DNA of 64,000 nucleotides from Oscheius onirici. Its lineage: Eukaryota; Nematoda; Chromadorea; Rhabditida; Rhabditidae. The position numbers and the translations under genes were made by a program. The DNA is taken from positions 4,216,001 to 4,280,000 of the forward strand of contig OW051472.1 in the NCBI GenBank assembly GCA_932521025.1. The letters are read 5' to 3'. Positions 21,878 through 32,943 of this stretch are shown piece after piece (the first letter of the stretch is position 1; the number at the start of each line of letters is the position of its first letter). Under the pieces are notes generated by a model. That model was not told where the DNA came from and did not search any database. It saw only the letters and a program-made list of their open reading frames with translations.

Positions 21878-23661
21878 TTACAGAATTCTACCCTTCTTGC
21901 GCAGCTTAGCCATCTTCTTCTTCTTTTTGTCGTCGGCCCTCTTGGCAATATTCGTCGTCCTCTTGTCCTGCTTCTTCGTCTTATCCGCAGTGACCTTTTC
22001 GACGCGCTGATCCCATTTGGCAAGACGCTTCTCCTTGGCCTTTTCCTTCTTGCGAAGACCCTTCTTTAACAGTTCGACGTTGTCCTGAAGTCCTTTTCTT
22101 TAGCACATCAAAAGAAATCGAGGTACCTTGACTTTGACGCCTTCGGCCTTTTTCAGAGCACGATTCCACTTGATATCTTCTTCCATCTGCTGAGCCTTTT
22201 CGGGATCGGCCTCCTTCAATTCGGCCAGCTTCTCGTTGCGTTTCTCGGCCTTGTGCAACAGACTACGGTAGTCTTTTCCCGTGAATTTTTCCTTCTTCTC
22301 GCTTGTGGACAGCTGCAAATAGAGTTTTGAAAAAAGGAATTAAATTTTTACGTTGTCGGTGTAATAAAACAAGTTTTAACAGTTAAATAAGTTTTTCGAA
22401 AAAACAAGAACAGAACCAACCCTCTTCTTCTTTGGATCTTTGACGATGAAGTCAAACTTGGAATAGACGACCTTGCCATCATCGTTGACGATTTCCGGCT
22501 CTTCCTTTTCCTTCTTCGTAGTTTTCGGAGTTTCCTCCTCACCATTAACCTTCTTTTTCTCCTCCGCACGGCGTTGTTTCATCTGCAGTTTGCTCATACG
22601 ACGCTTCAACTTCTTCTCGGCCATCGCAACAGCTGCCTTCTTCGCCGCAGCTCCTTCATGCTTCTTTCCAGTCCGAGTTTCTAAACTTCTTCATGATTTT
22701 TGTTTAAAAACACCTCACGTTTCATTGTCTCCAGTCTTTTCTGCAACTTGAGCATGGCCATATGGCGACTCTCGATGGGATCGAGGCTGGAAGGATCGAC
22801 GTTCTCGAACTTTTCCAGCTCCTGAAAATGAGTTAATTGAAGGAAAAGCTGTTTGAAACCTTGTCCAATTTGGTTTTTTTCGCCGAAGTCGGCATTTCAA
22901 CAGGACTTTTCCTTTTCTGGCCCCCCTTCTTCTCGACAGGAGCGCTTTCCTCGTCTGTAGAATCGTCGTCATCTCCACTGTCTTCCTCTGGTTCGACTTC
23001 CTTCTCTACACGAACAGTTGGTCTGGAAAAGTGTTAATTCGGAAAATTTTCGCGAGTGCTGTATACACAACGTTATGATGTTTACAATAGCTTATTTTCA
23101 GTTTTTTTTGTTCTCGCAAAGTGGCTATACAAATGAACATACTTGACAGTAGCAACTGGTTTTCCAGCCGGTTTCGCCTTCTCCAAAGAACTTTCCGTCA
23201 TCGGAGGTGCTTCTTCGTCATCAGAATCCTCATCGCTAGACGATGCAGTCATCTTTACGGATTTCTGCGGCTGTTGGACTTTCTCTCCATTTACCTTCAC
23301 CGGCTTCTCCAACTTTACAGCAAGAGTCTATAAGGAAATGACACTTGTGAAAAGGAGGTTAAAATACCTTGACCCGTAGATTGGGACACACATTACTGAC
23401 CGCGAGCCATTGGAAGACCTCGGAGATGGTACCACTGACGCCGAGACTGCGAGCCATGCTGCCCTTTTGGGCATTGTTCAGCCGCTTCTTCTCCTTCTTT
23501 GAAAGTTGCTCGTCAACGAGTTTGTGCTTTCGCTGACGGAGCTTCTCCTGAGTCACCTCGTCGAATCCCCAATGTGTTGTCGGAATTAGGTCACAGGCGG
23601 CAAAGATCTGCTGCTCCGCCTTTGCGATCTTATCCACCAAAGCCTCATCACTTTCCGGCAT
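21878..23661 (-). CDS. surf6: Surfeit locus protein 6 / Rrp14-like nucleolar protein
   Basis: Model complement(join(21878..22084,22127..22312,22421..22680,22719..22821,22860..23022,23143..23327,23368..23661)), 465 aa. SURF6/Rrp14 is a nucleolar RNA-binding protein for ribosome assembly. The diagnostic C-terminal region is present: VVYSKFDFIV, SEKKEKFTGKDYRSLLHKAEKR, KWNRALKKAEGVKVKD, RKKEKAKEKRLAKW and the terminal KLRKKGRIL. The middle is acidic and Ser-rich (SSSDEDSDDEEAPP, DSGDDDDSTDEESAP) and the tail highly basic, typical of nucleolar proteins. Start at 23661 directly follows TTTTTTAG, a likely spliced-leader acceptor. It sits 306 bp downstream of mitoguardin on the same strand, so joint transcription is possible. 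Confidence 0.9.
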
Positions 23662-23967
23662 CTAAAAAACAAATTCGTAACTTTAAAAGGTAACAAAGCA
23701 ACATCTTCAGGTGTTTAATCAACTTAGAAAGATAGTGTACGGTTTTCGACCGCCATCTCAATAGAACCGCTAAAAATGTAAAATTTACTAATCACTATAG
23801 CTCCTAATAAGTTTGTAAATGTGGGTACATGAAAAAGTGACCAGATTCAACGGGGAAAGAGAACGAAAAACCGGGACCTGTGAGCAAGGACAACAAAATG
23901 AGAAAACCTAGAAAAAATGGAGATCGGCGGAAATAAAGACGACTTTGAGGAGGGAAAATTAGTGCGT

Positions 23968-25701
23968 CTAGACTGGTAGAAGTTCATTGGCCATGCGCAT
24001 CTGAAGCGATTCGGCCCGGCTCTGAAGAACGAACCAGACGTCTTCTGAGAGCTCTTGAAGGCTCGTGTAGCGGACTCTCTTCTCCGAAAAGACATCCAGC
24101 ACGAATTGGGTTATTTGCTCCTAAAAAGGAGTCAACTATGAAAAAGTTTCGAAACCTTGAAATGTTGGCAGAGTTCGCCTATTCTGCAATCAGTTCCTAG
24201 AAATCCGAGCGTAATGGCCGGACTGACAGCCTCGGAAATGTTGTAGAAGTGCCCGATGAAGCCGTTCGGGTTCTAAAATGGTATTTGTAAGGCTAAATTT
24301 AACCAAAAAAGCGAACCTTTAGACGCTGTCGTTTAGCCTTCAGCATGGACCATATTACGGTGCTTATAGTCGAATATTTCATCGACTGCGACAGAAAGTA
24401 GTTCTTGGTGACAGAATATATGGCCGAAGGCGGATTTTTCAGGTCGTCGAAACTGTCCAACAAGATGAAATCGAGTACAATATCCCAGAATCCATACTGG
24501 ACGACGCCTCTCGCCTGCAGCTCTTCTTCCATTTGGTAGACGTTATTTTTGTCATTGAAGAAGTCCATCAGACTGTCGAAGGCCTCGTAAAAAGTCGACG
24601 GATCCTGTTTTGAGTGCTTCAGAATATCGGCCAGCAGAGTTCGACCCATGTTGGCTAGCCACAGTCGTCTATGGTCGTCTTTCAGAGCTTCGGTGAAAGC
24701 CTGTCGCAGACACCAGACCTTGGCCGCGAACTCCGTCTCGCTTTCGCATTGACAGAACTCTGTACGTGATTTGCGGTACTTTACCTATAAAAACGATGGT
24801 TCAAAGTTGGAAAATGAGCGAAACCTCGTTATTTGTCGCGGCAGTCAGTCCTTCCTGATAGAAGAGCATTTCGTTCTCGTTGATATCCAAAAAGACCCGT
24901 TCATCTTCGTCTAATTGTATTGGCTGAAAAACTAACTTTTTGTAAAGGACTAAAAACATACAAATTCTTCGAAAGCCGACATAAAGGAGTCATCTGACAG
25001 CACAGAAAGTGTTCCTGCTCTAGGACTGGAATAACCAGCAAAGCCCGAAGACATGGAGGCAACTTCTTCTCGAAGTTCGGGCAAACCAAATTCCGTTAGC
25101 ATTCTGTTTAGGTCCGTTTCGATAACTTTCAGCCTGTCCAATACAGAAGAGAGCATCTCCACGCGACTTTTGTCCTTGTCACTGCGATTTTTCACCAGCT
25201 CCAGACCACTTGAGGCTCTTTCGAGCACTTTTATCAGTTCCTGCATATTTTCCACGCCTGAATTTAAAACAAACTTGAGGATAACAAGCTATACTGACCA
25301 TATAAAATGTCGTTTTCAGTAGGAGCCATGGTAGTGCTCAACTGGTTTCGTTGTCTCGTGCTCAGCCGCTGTGTACTTCCTCGCTCACTCATAGACGGTG
25401 TCGCTCGATTTCTTGACAATGCTCTGCCTGGAAACTACATTACGAAGAGCCAGAAAAATGAACAAACCGCTATCTGGTCGTTCCAGCCTCGCCGGCAAGT
25501 CTCTTTCTATGGCATCGTAGAATGTATTACGAACATCTTCTTGTTGTTTGCTTCTCCATCTGAATTCTACTAGTGATCACGATAAAAAAATCTATACTTT
25601 TTCCAAATGATAATGAAGAGACCAATTCCAAGGCCGGCTGACGTCCATATGGCTAAATTGCGACTTGAAAAACGACCTGCACTCGGTGCAGTGCTCGACA
25701 T
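23968..25701 (-). CDS. miga: Mitoguardin (outer mitochondrial membrane fusion/lipid-transfer protein)
   Basis: Model complement(join(23968..24120,24156..24272,24317..24784,24825..24923,24962..25257,25299..25427,25468..25559,25598..25701)), 485 aa with all phases consistent. An N-terminal hydrophobic anchor (LAIWTSAGLGIGLFIIIW) is followed by basic residues, then a Ser/Thr/Arg-rich linker, a coiled-coil-like helix (ENMQELIKVLERA), an acidic FLDINENEMLFYQEGL segment resembling the FFAT-like region, and the conserved C-terminal domain: FYEAFDSLMDFF, GVVQYGFWDIVLDFILLDSFDDL, STVIWSMLKAKR, NGFIGHFYNISEAVSPAITLGFLG. This domain order and the family's IVLDFI..D.F.DL motif identify MIGA (FAM73). Mitoguardins support mitochondrial fusion, ER contacts and lipid transfer. 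Start follows TTTTCAGC. Confidence 0.88.
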
Positions 25702-26639
25702 GCTGAAAATTACTACTTGAACATTTAGATTTTCAAAAGTGCATTCAGGAAACAAAGCAAGCTAGAAAACGTAGATTCAAAAGAAAAAACAACTCCCAGC
25801 AAAGTATTTTTTGCATTCGGAAATGAATTTTTGTGGTTTTTTTGTCCATTTCATTGTGGTCGGAAAAATACAAGAAATGAAAAGAAAAAAGCCCAAAACT
25901 CTACGCAATCGCTATCTGATTACGCAATTGCGAACAATAGATTTTGACTACCGTATCCACCGGTTGCAACAAAACTAGTACATATTTCGGTAATACTCGA
26001 GCTGGCAACCCCCTGGATTCAAACGCTTTTTCGCGGCAAAATTCTATTTAGCGGGATTTTTCATTTTTTTTTCTATTTTTTTCAGCAATTTCGTTTCTTC
26101 TCCGTTTCTTTTTCATTTTTTATGTTTTTTTTTCGTTGAAAGTCATAAAAATGGCAGCTACGTAAAACGGAAATACTACGCCACTTAGGCATGCACACAG
26201 TTCATTTTCCCTTGCTATTTATGCTCTTTTGCTAGATTTTACTTCATTTCTTTGCTTTTAGGGGATGTTCCTGCACCACAGGGATAGATGCCGGCCGTAT
26301 TCCACAGGAAAGAAGACAGCCACGGGCTCAGATTCAACCGAATCCCCCGTGGCCAATTTACAGGCCAGTTTCTTACTGATTAGTTTCTTATAGCTTGTTT
26401 TTTTTAATTCTATGTTATTACTTCCAGGACCAGCTTAGGATAAATAGAGGGACTTTCCTCAAACGATCAAGAATCTTTCAAGACAGCTCTTCTTCTTCTT
26501 CAAGATAGCGCTTCTCTATGTTTTCTGCATCAGCTGCCTCGAATGGAACCGAATATGTCAGGTTTTATCATATATTTTCTTCCCAATTGTTTTATAGGTT
26601 CAACATGAATGTTTATGACGATTGATATCGTTGTAATCA
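25702..26639. other. Gene-free AT-rich stretch with dispersed repeat
   Basis: No exon series was found. About 25981-26110 matches, in reverse complement, about 29770-29893 (listed separately). Around 26280-26360 is a GC-richer stretch with partial self-complementarity (GGGATAGATGCCGG, CCACGGGCTC...CCCCCGTGG), possibly a hairpin. Confidence 0.4.
25981..26115 (+). repeat. Dispersed repeat, copy 1 (inverted copy at 29770-29893)
   Basis: Shared features are GGTAATACTCGAGC, then TTTTTCGCGGCAAAATT, TATTTAGCGGGATTTTTC and a T-rich run ending in AATTTCGTTTCTTC. The order is the same on opposite strands at the two sites. The copies bracket 3.7 kb that holds the Merlin remnant and the small membrane-protein array. 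Confidence 0.65.
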
Positions 26640-27530
26640 ACAACAACAAGCTAACAGTGCTTTGAAATCAGCTCCAACAGACGGTAAAAGGGATCGGAGC
26701 AGACATGGCGACCAAGCACGGTCTTCTTTGGTTCGACGGCAAACCATGCCGAAGAGCCATGGACCTTCAAAAACTGGTCTTTTTAGGTTATCGAATGCAC
26801 TCACCCTGAGACCTTCTGAGGTAATTATTGACACGGTGGCCAAGGTGTCCGAGGCGATTACCTTGCATCATTCGACCACGATTTCCCTTGCGTCGTCCTC
26901 TCATGAAGCATTCATCTACTTCGACGATGTCTCCGAATCCGCCCATTTTCGGAGATTCAGCCAGCTCAGCCAATGCTATCTCTCGGATTCTCTGGGACCA
27001 GTAGACAACGGTATCATCGGCGAGCTTTGTTCCGATGATGACTGGAAGAGTGGCGACATGAAGGTCTTTGACCAGACAGAAAGCGATTTAAACCACGTCT
27101 TTTGGATCAATCTATATTAGTTTTGTGTTATTTTTCGAATCAGAAATACTTTGCGATTGGGACGTCCTGCTACATCCATATGAGAGAAAACAGAAGCCGG
27201 CAGGAGGAGGAGCAGCAGTGTAGGCCAATTCTCCGTGGTGGATCGACTTCTCGCTGCGGCAAATAGTAAAACGGAATACTACGTTACCATTGAGCTTCAC
27301 GACTTTTCTGATTTTTCCGTGACAGAACGGATGCCTGGGATTGTAGGGCTTCTGGCTGCAGATAGCGAGGTAATCTCTGCCATTTCTGATCTGACCGACG
27401 GCGTCAACAGGTGGAAGGATGCCAAAGTGACGGAGGAACGCTGTTGTCCGAACGGGGTCCTTGAATTCCTCGTGGAGAACGAAAAGCGTTGGATCTTCAC
27501 GGGCCATTGGTAACAAGACTGAGTCACGTT
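26640..27530 (-). mobile_element. Merlin-type (ISXO2-like) transposase remnant
   Basis: Minus-strand fragments match the ISXO2-like DDE transposases of Merlin transposons. There is an N-terminal segment TAFLRHFGILPP and Cys-containing strand residues near 27300-27480. The catalytic entry DTVVYWSQRIREIA follows, then MGGFGDIVEVDECFM (the conserved GG.G.IVE.DE with first acidic residue) with the Arg-rich RGRRKGNRGR. Next is PWLFGMVCRR, equivalent to the family's WVFG segment, and a final R..LLPL-like block near 26660-26700. The chain is interrupted by frame changes and the second and third catalytic residues are not visible. Family elements are common in nematodes. I see no clear terminal repeats, so limits are approximate. 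Confidence 0.65.
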
Positions 27531-27681
27531 TTTCTTGCCTACAGAAGCATTTCATTCGTTTTTCTTCTCAGTTTATCGTTTTTAGACCCACCTTTTCCCA
27601 TGTTAAGCAGTCCTTTAAACCAGAGGCATATCTGCCCTGGTAAGAGAAGGGAAAGAAAGGTTTAAAGAATTCTTTTGAGAG

Positions 27682-28474
27682 CTTTAATCTTGTGTGTATC
27701 ACTGTATTCGTCATCTTCATCGGAAATGCGCTGTCATCCTTCGAAGAAAGGCATTCTCAAGATCCGTTTGTGAGAACAATGAAAGGAATCTTTGTGACGG
27801 CCTGTATCCCGGTCCATATTATCCTCATTTGTCTAGGAGTGCCAGTGTTGAAAGAAGAGAAAGCCTACTGTAAAGCTAAAGATGCCTGGTAGGTTTAATT
27901 TCCGGTCCTATTGCGTGAAGACCGGTCATAAGAAATACTCAACGATTTACTATTTTCAAGGCTTTGAGCTCATTTCCGGGCTTTGTGATGTTCTGCAAGA
28001 GAGAAGAAGAAAAGCTGTAGAGAAGAAGAAAAGCTACAACTTTGCAGAATATCACAAAAGCGGAAAATCATTTCTTTGTCCAGAAAAGGGCTCTTCTCAA
28101 ATACTTTGCTGACCACAACAGGCAGGTCAAGTTTCAAACGATGAAGAATCTTCAGGATTCAGGATGAAGAAACGATTCTTCGGTTTTCTGATGTTCTGCA
28201 AAATTGTAGCTTTTCATCTTTCTAAAAGATTGCAGAACATCGCAAAGCTCGAAAATGGTTCAAAGCCTCGAAAATTGTAAATCGTTGAGAGAACCTTTGG
28301 GTGAGACCGGTCTTTATGCAACAGGACCCAATTTTCTTCAAAACTGATAGCGACTTCAGGTTTCAGGAAGATTTTGAACGTCTGATTGCCGAAGAGCAAG
28401 CTGCTTTGGCCGAGGAAACTACAGTAAAGAAACTTTCAATCGAGCAGGTCTGTTTCCGAAAAAAGAGTTTATAA
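27682..28474 (+). CDS. Small membrane protein, array member 1 (5' end not resolved)
   Basis: Two exons are well supported, join(27682..27888,28360..28474), phases matching. They encode two hydrophobic helices (CITVFVIFIGNAL; GIFVTACIPVHIILICLGVPVL), then a charged cytosolic-looking tail (ERLIAEEQAALAEETT). An upstream exon ending at 27639 is likely, but its start overlaps the Merlin remnant and was not found. The pattern (FNL..., a second helix with P-H-I-x-x-I-x-L-G-V) is shared with the next gene, so they are paralogues. The 471-nt intron contains a fold-back element. No known family recognised. Confidence 0.45.
27895..28335. repeat. Fold-back MITE-like element in intron
   Basis: Left part (27900-28060) and right part (28190-28330) are inverted relatives: TTCCGGTCCTATTGCGTGAAGACCGGTC pairs with the reverse of GAGACCGGTCTTTATGCAACAGGACC, CAACGATTTAC pairs with GTAAATCGTTG, and GATGTTCTGCAA pairs with TTGCAGAACATC. 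The arms are about 75-80 percent complementary by eye. It is noncoding and confined to one intron of the array gene. Confidence 0.65.
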
Positions 28475-28643
28475 TCACGTGATCAGAAAAGACTGGCTTG
28501 AACAGTCGGTGCTAGCAATCTGTTCTACATAATCTCCTTCATTTTTTGCATGGTTTTGGCCGAAGACGAAAGATGAGAAGCTGTTGGTGGACTTTTCTGC
28601 TTCATTTTCTTGTTATCTTCTTGTCCAATTTCTAGTAAGAAAA

Positions 28644-29143
28644 ATGAGCCAACAAATTGAGAGAGCAACTTTAGTTTATCTCCTCACCATGTTACCGCTA
28701 TGTCTTGGTCGGCCCGTTCCAAAGTACCAAACAAAAAGTAGAAAAGTTGGCTGTCTGATATGGAGTTTGTGCGGCCTGGTGAGTTGCACTGCAACAATAT
28801 ATGTTCTCTGTCTCTCTACGAAGAAATGTTCAGGCTTTCAACCTTTTATTGTTGGTTGGTTTTGCCATCCTTCCAATCATAAACCGGCGAAAAATCAAAG
28901 ACTCGGATGCGGAAGATTTGAAAAACCTATACGTAACTGGTATCCTCCTCATTCCTCTGCATATTCTTCAAATCGGCCTGGGAGTAGCTGTCGTCAGGAA
29001 AGAGTGGAGAGACCATAAAGAACCGAATGAGATTGAGTAAGTCTTTTTTGGTTCCAAATATCAAAGCTTACAGACTGCTTGAAAATGGACAGAACACAAG
29101 TCAATCTCTTGTATCGCCAGAAGTGGGTCAGATGATGAAATAA
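28644..29143 (+). CDS. Small membrane protein, array member 2
   Basis: Model join(28644..28778,28834..29036,29074..29143), 135 aa, complete and phase-consistent. Hydrophobic segments: LVYLLTMLPLCLG, VGCLIWSLCGL continuing into AFNLLLLVGFAILPI, and YVTGILLIPLHILQIGLGVAVV; charged loops RKIKDSDAEDLK and a hydrophilic C terminus. It looks like a four-helix or three-helix membrane protein. A likely spliced-leader acceptor (AATTTCTAG) is 9 bases before the ATG. Related to its upstream neighbour in the last two helices. I do not recognise a family or function. Confidence 0.55.
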
Positions 29144-29308
29144 AGTATTTGTGGAAGCTGTTTGTTTTACTTTTGAAGTAAACTTCTCACCGCTCTTATC
29201 TAAGAGTTTTTGTTGACGCCGCTTCGACTGTCTGATATGAATATCGGCAGTTTTCGACATTAGAAATGAGAGAACGCGACGACGAGCAGCCGATCGAAGG
29301 AGACGAAG

Positions 29309-29677
29309 ATGAGAATGGTTCTTCCACTTTCTCTATCCGTTCTCCTGCTCAGGTCGATTTGCATTTTTTCTCTAGTAACCTCTCCCAAAATTCAGAAGAG
29401 ACTATATGTGATATTTATTATCAGCTCGGTCATCTGCATGGTCGGCTTCGTATTTTGCATCGTTGCTCGCAATGGCTCTGATCATACACGCGATAACTCT
29501 ATCGAAGTTTTAGAGATCTTAGCTTTCTATTGCGCCTTCTTATTCACTCCATTTTCGGGTAAAATGCGATATCAACAAAGTACAGAGGAATTTCAGTTAC
29601 TTCTATCGCGTTTTAAACCAATTCACCTGTCAGGTCGTAGTTTCATAGATTTCCGTGTCATACTAGACGAGGCTTGA
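29309..29677 (+). CDS. Possible small membrane protein, array member 3
   Basis: Single open frame of 122 codons. Hydrophobic runs (LPLSLSVLLLRSICIFSLV; LYVIFIISSVICMVGFVFCIV; LEILAFYCAFLFTPF) occur with the same spacing as in array member 2. An earlier ATG at 29266 is in a different frame and gives a hydrophilic peptide, so the start is uncertain, and a short intron could have been missed. Function unknown. Confidence 0.35.
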   Translation: MRMVLPLSLSVLLLRSICIFSLVTSPKIQKRLYVIFIISSVICMVGFVFCIVARNGSDHTRDNSIEVLEILAFYCAFLFTPFSGKMRYQQSTEEFQLLLSRFKPIHLSGRSFIDFRVILDEA

Positions 29678-29769
29678 GGCTATTGACTTCATTTGCCATC
29701 CTTCCATGTTTTTTTTGTATAAAATAAACTGTCCATTCAGCTCTCTTCATTTTTTAGATTAAAAATGTG

Positions 29770-29893
29770 AAAAAAGAAGTCAATAAAATTCCTAGAACCG
29801 GGAAGAAACGAAATTTCTGAAGAAAAATTGAAAAATGAAAAATCCCGCTAAATACAATTTTGCCGCGAAAAGCTCGAGTATTACCCATATTCC
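29770..29893 (-). repeat. Dispersed repeat, copy 2 (inverted relative to 25981)
   Basis: Reverse complement of this stretch matches 25981-26115 through GGTAATACTCGAGC, the CGCGGCAAAATT core and GCGGGATTTTTC. It ends about 30 bases before the start of the F-box gene. Confidence 0.65.
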
Positions 29894-29923
29894 TTCAACG
29901 CCAAACCTTCTATTATAGGTAAT

Positions 29924-31254
29924 ATGGAAGAACCTCTTTCTCCAATTGAGTTACTACCAGAAGAGCTTTTGCTCAAAACCATTCTCTATTTGCCGCTCGA
30001 AGACCAAAAGAATTGTAAATATGCCTGCAAAAAATTCCAGTTTGTGGCAGAAAAAAATGAGCACTTGTTGAAGAAGATTAAAATAACAAAACTCGTTGTG
30101 GAAAAGGTAAGTGGGTTTTAAACGACAAACTTGTGAAAGACCAGGAAGTGAATACCATCAAACTACAAATGGAGAAGAGTAGCCACGACGCACCGAAGAA
30201 AATTTGGTCATGTGTGCTCAGAACCGATCAGAAAGCAAGTTGCTCCAACTGGAATGCTGCTGAGTTTTATCGGAACAAAGGTACAAATAACAATTTAAAA
30301 AAAACTGTTTTAGGTCATACTGGAATGAAGTGGAATGCCGGTATAAAAACTATTGATATTGTGGTTGGCAACCTGGGACATGCACTGGAAGACCATTTGA
30401 CGTTCATCTTTAGAAAGGCTTTTTTTACAATATTAGAATTGGTTTGTAGTCATAGGCATTTTCACCAAATATCTAGAGAAATGTGTCAGCTGTACAAGCT
30501 GAAATCGTGAGACAGGTTGTAAAATATTGCAAATCAACAGCTCTTCATTTGAAGGCAACCTTCGTTACAGAAGCACTGTCAGACGAACATTATGAGATGA
30601 TCAAGGAAATCAGTTAGTTGGATGCAAGACCTTTGAATCAAAAGTTCAGATTGTGATACACTTACTCTTCTAAAAACAAGAGAAATGAACGTGGACATTC
30701 TTTTCCAGATGCCTTCCATCCTTACCAAGGTACACTGATTTGACTATAGAGAGCATACCATTGTTGTCAGGTTTGGTATGTCAACATCGTTAGTGACGAT
30801 CCCCTGGACAGAGTAGCTGTAACAGATGAGTTTCTGCTATCTCTCACAGCGAAAGAAATTGATATAAAAATAAAAACTCTCATCACATTTGAAGGAGTAG
30901 CACGTCTTCTTCAGGTATTCAAACTGTATAAACTAACTAGGCTTTCAGAATTACTTGACCCACGGTACAAGAGAGCAAAACGATTTTTGTTCTATGGAGT
31001 TCGGTCTTTCGTTCCCTGGAACCTCTGAAGATCCGGCATTGAGAAAAGCCGAGATTGCTTCTGAGTTCCTCAAAGTGTTTTCAAAACTTCCAGTTTTCGT
31101 ACAAGGAGCTGAGTTCGATTGGAGAAGCGGAGACTTCAGAATTACCTACAACTTGAGCAAGGAGTTATTCTGCCTATCTTACGGTCGCGACGAAGCACTT
31201 TCCGATGAGAGCGATTCTGATGCTATCATGTTCGATTCAGATCTCGATGACTGA
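29924..31254 (+). CDS. F-box protein with acidic C terminus
   Basis: Model join(29924..30106,30145..30280,30314..30441,30477..30612,30650..30729,30771..30914,30949..31254), 370 aa with all phases consistent. The F-box lies at residues 8-45: LSPIELLPEELLLKTILYLP followed by DQKNCKYACKKFQFVAEKN. The middle resembles nematode F-box-associated regions with short β/α units (STALHLKATF, KTLITFEG) but no named domain is certain. The C terminus ends in an Asp/Ser/Glu-rich tail (DESDSDAIMFDSDLDD). Probable substrate adaptor of an SCF ubiquitin ligase. The start follows ATTATAGGTA, compatible with trans-splicing. Confidence 0.7.
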
Positions 31255-31551
31255 AACATTCTAACTTCATATATTTAAAACTTTATTCATACAATAAAAG
31301 TACACAATTTGTCATTTTGATCTTTTATATTCTGAAGACAACCTTAGGCGACAGCCGATGTTCTTGAACAACTAAAAAAGAGTTGAGAGGATTTGGAATG
31401 TGATGTTGTTGTGTTTGGTTAGAGGGCGAATGACGCTCACGAAGGGGTTGGATAAGTTGTGTGTAGTAAAGGTGAACAAGAGATCAGACGGAACTATAAC
31501 AATTCGAGGTTAAGAGGAATTAGAAACAAGTAAACAAAACGACCATTTTAC

Positions 31552-32943
31552 TTACATCGTGTTAGAATCTGTGAAATGAGAAGAAATTGGCTGTTTTGCG
31601 AGTTGTTCTTCCTGTTCTGCTAGACGACGAGTCACTTCCGCTTTCCACCTTTCTAGCTCGGCAATACCCATGGCAGCGTCTTCGGCAGCTTCTTCCCAAA
31701 TCTTCTGGTATTCCTGAAATATACACCCTTTCTTTAGAATACTGGTGGTAGATTCGGTAATGTTCCTGAAAAACTACATCATAGCTCAGATAAGCTCCAT
31801 CCTTCCACAGTTCACTCGTTTGTGTATCCTCGTCCAGATATGCATAAACGACAGGATTTTCTTCTTGGAATTTGATTGAAGTGACCTGAAAAGTATTCCC
31901 AGATCACTAATGGCTATTTGTCTAACCTGTCTCTGTATCCTTCTTTGTTTTCTTGTTTCCATGGGATGGATGATTGAAGAGGTTGACGGCTCTGCATGAT
32001 GGAGATCTTCAAACACAAAGCTGTACTGAATGTTTTTGCACATTTCCAATGAACGTTAGGCTACAAACCCGCTCGTTCATAGCCTCCAAGAGCTGAGGAA
32101 TATCCTCCTCCATGACAAGTGAGAGCAATGTGTGACGAACTGGATTACCATCTCCGGCAATCATTGGCTAAAAGCACAAACATTAAGTTTCGATAAATGT
32201 TCTAGTCAATCAAGTTGTGTGAATAGTGAGAGTGGAATGGGGTCTTCGGTGAAACTTACTTCAGGGAAAGTCAGAGAGAACGGACGTGGTGGGTAGTACG
32301 GGTCGTCGTTTTCGCTCTCCTCAGCAGTCGACTCATCAGAGTCCTGAACAGGAGGCTGTGCTTCAATAACCGTAGGAACCATATGTTCCTCGTCGTCCGT
32401 GTCGTCCACTGACGACTCGCGAAGCTCCTATAAATTTGGGAGGTGAGGACATTCGAGAGCCATGCTTATGGTTATATGCCACATGTTAGTCAAAGAACAA
32501 CTTTTGTTGACAAATTTTTTACAAAAACAATCCTTACTCTTCCGATAATATTTTTCTGCTTTTTTATAAAAGACCTACCATTCTAAGCTCGGTCACATCA
32601 TCACCATACGGCTTCTCACGTCTGGCCTTTTCATCAAAGTACATGCTGCTTAGACTTTTGCGTTCTTCTAACGTAAACGGTTGAGAGACTGGCTGAGCCG
32701 CTGGCTGAGGTTGAGGAGCTGGAGAAACATCCGGAGGGGAAGGTGCAGGTCTTTTGCTGGCAGTGACCGCGGTTGCGATAGGAGAAACATCTGGGCTGTC
32801 TGAAATAGAACATTTCCAATGTACGCAAATAGTTCCCCAGTGTTTCCCTTTTGCGATACCCATCAGTGCTTACATTGTTTCAAAGCTTCTGAGGACCAAT
32901 GGAACTTGAAGCGCGCAGGTGATTCCGCTCTGCAGAACGACAT
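31552..32943 (-). CDS. Uncharacterised disordered/coiled-coil protein
   Basis: Model complement(join(31552..31713,31778..31885,31927..32025,32069..32167,32260..32427,32579..32799,32874..32943)), 308 aa, phases consistent. Order: a short N terminus (MSFCRAESPARFKF), a Pro/Ala/Gln-rich region with DVSP repeats, KPYGDDVTELRMELRESS, an acidic region, PYYPPRPFSLTFPE, LLSLVMEEDIPQLLEAMNER, RKQRRIQRQVTSIKFQEENPVVYAYLDEDTQTS, WKDGAYLSYDEYQKIWEEAAEDAA and a final Glu-rich coiled coil. No signal peptide or membrane helix. I do not recognise a family. Kept separate from the upstream gene at 35960-38531 because the phase of its first exon does not fit that gene's last exon; a likely spliced-leader acceptor (CACTTTCAG) precedes the ATG. 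Confidence 0.6.

Noticed and set aside
26662-27120. 152-codon plus-strand open frame
   Set aside because: It is the antisense shadow of the Merlin transposase remnant, which has recognisable family motifs on the minus strand.
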